Assembly (NCBI GenBank): GCA_015179025.1
Contig: WHUX01000460.1
Span: 1-25,026, forward strand
Direction: 5' to 3'
Length of the DNA: 25,026 bases
DNA from: Terfezia claveryi
Taxonomy: Eukaryota; Ascomycota; Pezizomycetes; Pezizales; Pezizaceae
How positions within the stretch are numbered: position 1 is the first letter of the stretch; every line of letters begins with the position of its first letter. Both the position numbers and the translations under genes were made by a program. The notes under the pieces were generated by a model. That model saw nothing but the letters and a program-made list of their open reading frames with translations, was not told the DNA's origin and did not search any database. Below, piece after piece: positions 18,455-25,026 of the stretch.

Positions 18455-19487
18455 TTAATACTTAGTATACCAACCTTCTGCCTTAATAACAACTACTACA
18501 CAATGAGGCATAGAAGTATAAAGACTATAAAAAAGTGACTTAGGAATAATCTCCCAAATCTCCACTAATGCATCTGCTAATGTTTCCTTAACTACTTCTA
18601 GACTTCTCGGCATAATAATTAAATCTAGATATCTGCAGTGAAGTTGGCGTTTTATATATACCCAAATATGTTAGATTGGATTAAGGTCAGGGGAGTACGC
18701 TAGATGTTTAGCAACAACCCAGTCATTATCTTTGAACCATATACATGCAAGCTTGGAGGTGTGGATTGATGAATTGTCTTGTATAAAAACTAGATCATCA
18801 ATACCCATCAACTCACTTATTTTCTAATGAATATCAGGAAGAATATATATTAAAATCTCAACATATCGAATAGTATTATTATGCCCTTTAAGTAGTGGCT
18901 ATAAATATCCTCTTGATGATCCAAAAAAACATCCCCATATGATAAGAGAGATATCATAAGCTATCCTATATATATATATTAGATCTAAAAATTATAAGAA
19001 TTAAGAAAGGAGTAATATACCTGCATGGATCTACTACCTGCACTTCATAATGATCCTCTCCCTTTTTTCTCCAAACCCACTTTGCCCCTGCTTCTTTACT
19101 ATACTCTACTGAGCATTCATCAGACCAAACATGTTTTTTCCATTGCTCTAGAGTCCAATCCTTCCGTTCTAGAGCCCATGCTAACCTTGCACTAACATGC
19201 CATAGTAGTAGCTTTGGTTGCTTTTTTGCTATCTATTTTCGAAGTCCTTTACTCTGAAACATACGATCGATAGTTTGTAGATGAATATATTATAACTCGG
19301 GTATATTGTCTATAAGCTTCAGCTTAGATATTGAAGTATCCCCTTCAATAAGAGCTAGAACTGCATCCTCAGTAGCTTTTGAAATCTTCTTTTGTCGACC
19401 TGGATGTGGTTTATTTATATGGGTTCCATGTTCTATATAGCATGGGATAAAATTCTGGATAGTTGACTTAGGTTTAGTGTGCGCCAC
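18455..19487 (-). pseudogene. Tc1-type transposase (DD34E), two exons, decayed
   Basis: A cut-and-paste transposase of the Tc1/mariner superfamily. Exon 1 is 19487-19021 (partial) and exon 2 is 18965-18455. Joining over the 55-nt intron gives about 325 codons in a single frame. Exon 1 holds the end of the helix-turn-helix (PKSTIQNFI, HPGRQKKISKAT) and HVWSDECSVEYSKEAG with the first catalytic D. Exon 2 holds IIWGCFFGSSRGYL, FIQDNSSIHTSK (second D), AYSPDLNPI-stop-HIWVYIKR and the usual ending VVIKAEGWYTKY. There are 34 residues between the second D and the third site, as in DD34E. The third catalytic codon is now TAA. Other stops: after IPEL, GLRK, RGYL and DIH. The N-terminus is missing at 19487. 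Confidence 0.85.
18966..19020 (-). other. 55-nt intron in the Tc1 transposase
   Basis: It starts GTATATTACTCC, has a branch-like CTAAT 17-21 nt before its end, and ends TATATATAG. It splits a codon after its second base (AG|G). Removing it joins EVQVVDPC to AYDISLIIWG in frame. The fit of motifs, length and phase is good. Confidence 0.7.
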
Positions 19488-20470
19488 GGGGCGAGTCGGT
19501 CCGAGTTTCTGGCCCTTACAACTCGTTCGGCTATCGACTCGCTTCGGTCTCTGCCTACTGCAACTCGCCTCGGACCACTTCGCCGATTAATCGGTGATCT
19601 ACAGATTACTCGCCAAGATCCCTTACTAACCTCGTTCACACTTGTGCATTTGCCAAGTCCAGGGTTTTCCGTTCTTTCCCCTATTCGTCCGTGCATACGG
19701 CTTGTCACGGATTGCCCGTCTTGTCACGGATTGCCACTCTTGTCACGGATTGCCAGTCTTGTCACGGATTGCCAGTCTTGTCACGGATCGCTCGTTTTGT
19801 CTTCCAGCATGGCACCGATCCCACCAAACCCCGTTCCTGTCCCTTTGTATGGTTTTTGCCAATGTCACCATTCTTAGCCACGGATTGCTTCTGCTGTCAC
19901 GATTTCTAGAACCATTCTTTCAAATTTCTCTCTCACGTTCTCTATGCTCTATTTGTGCTGCCATACATCCACACATTCTATATCAAACGTCCTACCTACT
20001 CGTCCCCATGTTATCCTTTTCCTTGCACCCAAATTTCTCACGTTTGCTTCTAATCCCTAAACCCTCCATCCGCCCTATCTTAATAATAATTCATACATAA
20101 ATGCTCTCAAGATTCCTACGTCCACCCAAGAAGTGCCCACAGTTCCACATCGTGAATTATTCCCATTCTCCCCAAACTCAATTTACATCCCGTAAGTAAT
20201 CAATGACTAAAATAAAAAAAATAAAAAAGAGTATCAACCGCGGATTCATCATGAGAACTAATCCACCCTGGTGTCGCTCGTCATAATAATCACAATTCAA
20301 CCAAAAAAACAATACATTAAGGAAACCCACGCACAAAAAGAAACCCACCCATACAAGGGAAGCTAATAGGAAAAAGCAAAACTCAGGTACAATGGACAAA
20401 GGAAAAAAACAATGAACAAAGGATAATTGACCATACCTACCTCAGTTTGCGCCCCCTCAAGTATGCAGGC
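19488..20470. other. hAT subterminal and 3' untranslated region
   Basis: There is no convincing gene in this ~980-base stretch. It holds the candidate terminus (19488-19585), the five-copy TGTCACGGA array (19703-19797), a CT-rich section and an A-rich section (20205-20415). Plus-strand frames of 132-152 codons here are made partly of repeat translation (LVTDC..SCHG) and show no domain. Confidence 0.55.
19703..19797 (+). repeat. TGTCACGGA minisatellite 1 (19 bp x 5)
   Basis: Units start at 19703, 19722, 19741, 19760 and 19779, an exact 19-bp period. The typical unit is TGTCACGGATTGCCAGTCT; the last is diverged in its second half. Confidence 0.9.
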
Positions 20471-21347
20471 TCACACTTTGTAATTCCTACGCTGAGTGGG
20501 CCGTAACTTTTTCTGGAGCCTCGTTGCCATTGAAGGCGTCAGGTTGACGGATGGAGAGGCAGAGCGCTTAGTCCCGCGATGTGGGGTGCAGGGTGTTGGG
20601 GTCCCTCTTTCCTCCCTCAATAGGCTGCCTTGGAATAAGTCAATTCCTCCCGCTGACTGCGCACTGAAATTGTTGAATGGGCTAGAAATCTGAGAAGTTG
20701 TATCTCCCACATCAAGATCATCTCCCTCAAACTCTTCCTCTCCCTCCACGCTACTCTCATACTCTGACACCGTATCACCATTTCCTGATGGTCCATCTAG
20801 AGTGACTGGCATCATGCGGCAGAGGAATTCTGCGTCATATCTGAGAGCCTGTCTCTCCTGGCTCACATCAATTTCATCATGATCAGCTAATCCTTCTTCC
20901 ACATGTGCAGGAGTGTTCTCAGGGTCTGGTTCTGTATATTTTGCGTGTATCGAGTCCCAAGATTTCGTCAACATTAGCGCTGTGATCATCTGGTGACCCA
21001 TTCGGTTCCGGCGGTAAGGCAAAATATCTCGAGCACCGCTGAATATATGCTCAACAGCCACAGATGTCAGTGGAATACTCAATATGTCCCTTGCCATTCG
21101 TGCTAGCGTCGGGTATTCAATGGCATGAACCTTCTACCAGGATAGAGGACACTGCCCATCTAGTATGGCCAGACCACTGGTTAAGTATCTCTTGACCTCC
21201 GGAATATTCTCTGATTTGGTCACTGTCCGCTCTTGTAGTCGACGCATGATGTAGGATTGCTCTGAATCATCGAGGCGACTCTTCTGAGCCTGGGGCTCCG
21301 GTGCGTACCTGGCGTAGTTGATATCAAAATATTCCTCAAACTGTACT

Positions 21348-21521
21348 CTAAGTACCCAATAAGGTCAGATTCTCATTCGTTTCATAATGTCACGGATACA
21401 TCTGTTGTCACGGATGCATCTGTTGTCACGGATGCATCTGTTGTCACGGATGCATCTGTTGTCATGGATGCATCTGTTGTCACGGAATGTACTCCATAAC
21501 GTTCGTAGAATTGATACTTAC
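21348..21521 (-). other. hAT transposase intron 3 (174 nt), carries minisatellite 2
   Basis: It starts GTAAGTATC and ends GGGTACTTAG. It splits a glutamine codon (CA|A). Removal joins CIPYTEYYQ to VQFEEYFDINYA. More than half its length is the six-copy 18-bp array. Confidence 0.8.
21388..21495 (+). repeat. TGTCACGGA minisatellite 2 (18 bp x 6)
   Basis: Units start at 21388, 21406, 21424, 21442, 21460 and 21478, an exact 18-bp period. The unit is TGTCACGGATGCATCTGT. The fifth reads TGTCATGGA (a CpG decay) and the sixth is diverged past its core. It lies inside intron 3. Confidence 0.9.
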
Positions 21522-22147
21522 TGGTAATATTCTGTGTATGGTATGCAGTCAACAGCCTCCTGATTCATGGTAGGATCCTGTACCGAGACATTTCCCCAAT
21601 CCGCGTACAAGGATAACTTCTTAGATGGATCCAGGATAGTCGCTAGATTGTAGATGAGTGATTGTTTTTCCGTTCTCGAATAATACTTCTGCAATATGAG
21701 GTGACAGCCTTTCGTTGCGCACAAAAATCCTGGTGCCCACGTCGCGCTGGCTGGAAGTTTGCGTATACATTTGCGTTGTTTTTCGATGTGGTCGAAAATG
21801 TCGTTGTAGATGAATAACGCGTTGTGTATAGTCGCATGCTGGCCTGTGGAAATAGCATGTGTATAATCAGAGAGCGGTTTCAGAAAAATTATAGCCTCCT
21901 GAACTTGGGCCCATTCTTCTTTACTCAGCCACAATAGGCTATACTTTCCTTCAGTTGTAGTCAGACTGATCCATTGTTCAATGTATGACTGTAGTCGCAA
22001 TGCTCGCGTAAGCATGTCAAAGGTGGAGTTCCACCGAGTTCTGACGTCCTGTACGAGGCCCATTGGCACGGGAGTGTCATTTTAGAGTTCTTTGAATTGT
22101 GCCAACCGTTGAGGACTAGCCACTATAGCTTTACACAGCTCCCGAAC

Positions 22148-22292
22148 CTGGAAAACTGTTAGCACATGGGATTGGGGGATAGGATTCCGTGACATTGTGG
22201 AATTCCGTGACATGTGGAATTCCGTGACATTGTGTAATTCCGTGACATGTGGAATTCTGTGACGGGGTTATTGCAGAGCAAATATGACTAAC
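22148..22292 (-). other. hAT transposase intron 2 (145 nt), carries minisatellite 3
   Basis: It starts GTTAGTCATATT, has a branch-like GCTAAC, and ends TTTTCCAG. It lies between complete codons (RSVCK | VRELCKA). The middle is filled by the five-copy TGTCACGGA array in reverse orientation. Confidence 0.8.
22186..22264 (-). repeat. TGTCACGGA minisatellite 3 (17/18 bp x 5)
   Basis: Cores in reverse orientation start at 22186, 22204, 22221, 22239 and 22256, alternating 18 and 17 bp. On the minus strand the unit is TGTCACGGAATTCCACA. It lies inside intron 2. The last core reads TCTGTGACG. Confidence 0.9.
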
Positions 22293-23009
22293 CTTGCATA
22301 CTGATCGCGCAAATGTACCTGGCGCATACCCTTGCAGTGCTTTGATTGAAGTCTCCACTTGAGGAGCGGATGAGATAGTGTCATCATTATCTGGGCTTGA
22401 CTTAAGTTCTTTCATAAACTGGTTGCTCACCAACGCGATAACATGTGCGAGGCAGGGAAGTCTATATTGCTCCGCATTCCACTTTGGACAGAATACATTT
22501 GCCTGTAAATGCTTGGCCAGTACTATGTTGACACTAGCATTGTCTGAGACAATAGCTAAGACCCGGCTAGTGATACCCAAGTCCCGGATTATTTGGCTTA
22601 GCTTATTGGCCAGTTGTACTGCATTATGAGATTCCTCTCCAAGGAATTGGAATCCGATAGTATGTTGACGCACTTGCCATTCTTTGTCTATGTAGTGGAG
22701 TGTTGTACCCATAAATGCTAATTTATTAGGTGAGGTCCAACAGTCAGTGGTGAGGTGAAGCAATGTATCGTCTGGAAGGCTTTTCTTGAGCTTCGCTTGA
22801 ATTTCCGCTGCATAATGATGTATACTACGCCGAAGTGTAGTTGCACTGGGGATATTTATTCGAGGCCTGAGAAGGTTTAGGAGGCGGTGGAATTGTGGAT
22901 GCTCGATTGTCCGGAAAGGTAGGTTGGATGCAATGACCGTTTTCATCAGTTCATGTTGAAATACATCATCACTAAATTGAGGAACTTGTATAGCAGTAGT
23001 AGTTGCAGC

Positions 23010-23068
23010 CTACGGATAATATCAGTCTGCGTATTCTGCATTGGCACGGATTATATAATTACCCTCAC
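23010..23068 (-). other. hAT transposase intron 1 (59 nt)
   Basis: GTGAGGGTAATT to TTATCCGTAG, between complete codons. Removal joins EDIANMF to AATTTAIQVPQF in frame. Confidence 0.65.
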
Positions 23069-23491
23069 AAACATGTTGGCAATATCCTCCTTCTTTCGCC
23101 CAGTTGCGGCGCGGCATCTCCCAGAGCTCAGGTGTGATTTCATGTGTGTCGTACCCAAGTTGAATGCACTCGGGTGCTGTAACGAACTGTTGCAACCCAA
23201 GCAATATATGAAAGGTTCTCCACTACTGACCTTTGCGCCTTGACCGAATTGAGCCCAGTGCATTGCCGTTCGCAGTTTGGAATCCCATCGTGGTGGGCTA
23301 ATATTGTTTCGATTCAGCATGTCCTTGGCAAGATTGTCACGGACTTTGCCGGCCCATTCGGTCGTCTCCCACCATTCTGTGAAACAGGCAGACTTCTCGG
23401 CCTCCCACTTGAACGCAGTACCCCCTAGAATCCTGGTGAGGGACGAATCTATCGCAAATGAAGGGACCAGGACGTTTGGAGAGATAGACAT

Positions 23492-23863
23492 ATTGGTAAA
23501 AGGGGTTGGCGGTTGATACTTTCAGGCTGTTGTAGTTGGTGGACTGGTCAAGCAATACATCAGGGAATTGAACATATTTATTAACTCTCTAGGACAGAGG
23601 GGACAGTATCACGGACTTCTGTCACGGAAAACTACTTCTGTCACGGAAATCCGCTACTGTCACGGAAAACCACTTCTGTCACGGAAAACCACTTCTGTCA
23701 CGGAAAACCACTTCTGTCACGGAAAACCACTTCTGTCACGGAAAAGTGGGTGGCTTCGAGAGGCGCATATCCAATGCCATAGGTACTTGCAGTGCCTCTT
23801 CAATTCAAAAACTCAACGTTGTATACAAGGTTACACAAGTAAGGATACAGTAGGAAAGAAATG
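23492..23863. other. Intergenic region between the hAT transposase and the unknown gene
   Basis: There is no gene here. It contains minisatellite 4 (23620-23752). It should hold the transposase promoter and the 3' end of the upstream gene, but I see no clear TATA box. Confidence 0.6.
23620..23752 (+). repeat. TGTCACGGA minisatellite 4 (19 bp x 7)
   Basis: Units start at 23620, 23639, 23658, 23677, 23696, 23715 and 23734, an exact 19-bp period. The unit is TGTCACGGAAAACCACTTC. A degenerate core (TATCACGGA) lies just upstream at 23607. Confidence 0.92.
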
Positions 23864-24907
23864 TCAGTTATTGGCCGACCCTTGCGCATCTACTGCACAC
23901 CAAACCCAATTCCAATCCAAAGCCGCAATCCTCCGCGCAGGCCAATGCGTACTCCAATCGTCATTTTCCAATGCTTCTGAGGCTTCTGAGGCTTCTGACG
24001 CTTCTGACGCTTCTGAAGCTTGTAAGCTTTCCAAACTAGAAGACGACCCCCAGAGCTCGCTTGGAGAGCCAAAGCTTTCACTATTGGTTGAGCAGGATGT
24101 GCCTGAGGAACCACTATACTCCGAATCCACTGCACACTCTTCAACATTGTCCGCAATCATATCCACTTCCACGTCCGTGTCGCTCTCGCTAGATGTGGGA
24201 GTGTTCCATTGTAGTAAAGAGCATCTCCAAGTCCAGTCGGGCATTGCGTAGAAGTTGATAATCTCTGGAGGTCTACATGGAGTTAGCCTGACATTGTGAT
24301 TAGATGCAACATCAAGAACATGCCTTCGGGAAGGTAGAAGCGAGATGCGCTCCCCACAACATTGTACTATTATTCTGGGCGATGGGTGCCATGGTTGGGG
24401 CACAAATACACGACGTCGAGACACCAAGGCGTCTGGTATTCGATGGGTCTCGGAAAGCACCTAGAATAAGGTAAGTTACGGCTCAGATGTTCTTCGGCCC
24501 AGTGTCAACTTACAGATGGAAATTGACAATTTTCGCATATACCCAGGATAACGCACCCATGCCATTGGTAGTTGGTCGGCAGAGAGTCAGGTAAAAGTTG
24601 AAAAGAGTAACCCACAATAAATCGTAAAGAGTGTAGTCGTCTAGGTAAAATGGATCCCAAGTAGACGTGGCCCAGGGCGTAAGTGGTACCGACCTATCCA
24701 GATCAGCTCAAGGAGTACTTGGGCTGCTACTCGAGACTCAATCCTGCTTGGGTCGAATCGTTCCATAACCAACAGCGTAGCCTCAAATTTTACCAATTCA
24801 CTGCTACCCAGGCTCAGGAAATATTGTAGTCCATTGTCCTGCTCCCACAACACTCTGAAGCGTTCAAACGACTCTTCATCATCCGGGTTGTAATAGTTCT
24901 CCACCAT
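23864..24907 (-). CDS. Unknown protein gene with introns, upstream of the hAT transposase
   Basis: The last exon (24460-23864, 198 codons plus stop) reads VLSETHRIPDALVSRRRVFV, then RIIVQCCGERISLLPSRRHV, a stretch rich in S, E, D and T, a (SEA)n tract, and ends in WCAVDAQGSANN. A 53-nt intron (24513-24461, GTAAGTTGAC .. TTATTCTAG) joins it in phase to 60 open codons (24693-24514) with NYQWHGCVILGICENCQFPS, a Cys-rich part. A TAG at 24694-24696, exactly before this exon, could be a second acceptor. A first exon may be the open frame from the ATG at 24907 (MVENYYNPDDEESFERFRVL), but I cannot fix the donor. I recognise no domain. No stop breaks the last two exons, unlike the older elements around. 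It is either an accessory hAT gene or a host gene beside it. Confidence 0.5.
23978..24018 (+). repeat. 9-bp repeat GCTTCTGAG/GCTTCTGAC coding a Ser-Glu-Ala tract
   Basis: Four to five tandem 9-mers within the unknown gene's last exon. On the minus strand they give ASEASEASEASEASEA, an expandable low-complexity tract. Confidence 0.75.
24461..24513 (-). other. 53-nt intron in the unknown gene
   Basis: It starts GTAAGTTGACAC, has a branch-like GTAACTTAC, and ends CTTATTCTAG. It lies between complete codons (CQFPS | VLSETH). The motifs are close to fungal consensus. Confidence 0.7.
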
Positions 24908-25026
24908 ATTGTTAGGCTAATATGAAATGGCAATACCTACATGCTATATATATATATAGTTTTATTCATTTATTTTATTTTTTATTTTTCATTTTTAAAA
25001 AAGAAAAAACTTGTTGCTCATATTCG
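24908..25026. other. AT-rich end of the window
   Basis: A short TA repeat (24944-24958) and T/A-rich sequence. I see no gene or terminus here. Confidence 0.5.

Larger units (their letters stand above)
18286..19487 (-). mobile_element. Tc1-type DNA transposon, N-terminally truncated copy
   Basis: The copy runs from a possible terminus (TGGCAATAAAAGTAAGTAC, 18286-18304) through a decayed transposase to 19487. There the coding sequence breaks off inside the DNA-binding domain and GC-rich hAT end sequence begins. Bases 18286-18454 are the AT-rich 3' untranslated and terminal part, with no gene of their own. Confidence 0.65.
20471..23491 (-). pseudogene. hAT transposase, four exons, nearly intact
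   Basis: Exons at 23491-23069, 23009-22293, 22147-21522 and 21347-20471 join in phase to 881 codons including the stop, a normal size for a hAT transposase. An in-frame TGA eleven codons upstream supports the ATG at 23491. Order of domains: a BED-type zinc finger (FIYCLGCNSSL .. HMKSHLSSGRC); the first half of the RNase H-like core with LHLTTDCWTSPNKLAFMG (first D) and LAIVSDNASVNIV (second D); QDVRTRWNSTFDML; and the C-terminal hAT dimerisation region with SIPLTSVAVEHIFSGARDIL and MLTKSW. After it come an acidic segment and a basic tail (TRLQKKLRPTQRRNYKV). Only two stops break it: TAA at 22082-22084 (after QFKEL) and TAG at 21134-21136 (after PLSW), both one C-to-T or G-to-A step from Q or W. 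Introns 2 and 3 contain minisatellites. It is much less decayed than the neighbouring elements. Confidence 0.88.
19488..25026 (-). mobile_element. hAT DNA transposon (runs off the window)
   Basis: The left limit is set by the sudden change at 19487 from AT-rich Tc1 coding sequence to GC-rich sequence with repeated ACTCG/CGAGTCGG motifs (19490-19585), which resembles hAT termini. It contains the transposase gene, an unknown gene and four TGTCACGGA minisatellites. No right terminus is recognisable before 25026, so the element probably continues. The 8-bp target duplication cannot be checked. If the unknown gene is host DNA, the element would end near 23.8 kb instead. Confidence 0.5.

Noticed and set aside
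19479..20100. Plus-strand frames of 132 and 152 codons
   Set aside because: They run through minisatellite 1 (LVTDC..SCHG) and a CT-rich region, with no domain. They overlap the proposed hAT end.
19703..23752. CRISPR-like arrays
   Set aside because: The units repeat in full with periods of 17-19 bp, there are no unique spacers and no cas genes, and the introns and transposons point to a eukaryote.
1..25026. tRNA, rRNA or bacterial-type operon signals
   Set aside because: I saw no conserved tRNA arms, rRNA blocks or Shine-Dalgarno-led gene runs.

Overview
The window reads as repeat-rich DNA of a filamentous fungus, probably Dikarya. The evidence is short (53-59 nt) GT..AG introns with CTAAT/GCTAAC-type branch sites, Ty3/gypsy elements, a Tc1-type DD34E transposase and a fungal-looking hAT transposase with a BED finger. 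I see no rRNA or tRNA, and only one possible non-transposase gene (about 23.86-24.91 kb). I cannot name the species. Nonsense mutations of the CpA-to-TpA kind (CAG/CAA/TGG to TAG/TAA) dominate the older elements. This resembles RIP-like decay, which would favour an ascomycete without proving it.

Left to right: (1) 1-1401, minus strand: the gag end and 5' LTR of gypsy element A, cut by the window edge. (2) 1402-6300, minus strand: decayed gypsy element B in reverse order, with integrase (interrupted by A at 1401/1402), a long spacer, RNase H, reverse transcriptase, protease, zinc knuckle and gag. (3) About 6300-11125: a 4.8 kb imperfect inverted repeat. Each arm has a unique outer part, about ten or eleven copies of a ~115-bp repeat, a unique part, and an AT-rich ~39-bp array next to the axis. 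It resembles a foldback-type element, and it appears to interrupt B's gag. (4) 11140-12490: the N-terminal part of B's gag; 12502-13339: B's predicted 5' LTR with a 41-bp tandem repeat in U3. (5) 13340-15990, plus strand: the 3' part of a third gypsy element, C, with a row of zinc knuckles and a complete D,D,E integrase core; B probably inserted into it. (6) 15990-18285: a spacer, a threonine-rich reading frame with a signal-peptide-like start, and a 1.5 kb G-rich minisatellite. (7) 18286-19487: a decayed Tc1 transposase with an intron, truncated at its N-terminus. (8) 19488 to the window end: a hAT element with a four-exon transposase gene (880 codons, only two nonsense codons), a second unknown gene, and four separate minisatellites that share the 9-bp core TGTCACGGA, two of them inside transposase introns.

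The proposed insertion order is nested: A into B, the foldback element into B, B into C, and hAT into Tc1. The hAT is the least mutated and probably the youngest. The most interesting signals are the large palindrome built of mirrored satellite arrays and the core-sharing minisatellites spread through the hAT element.
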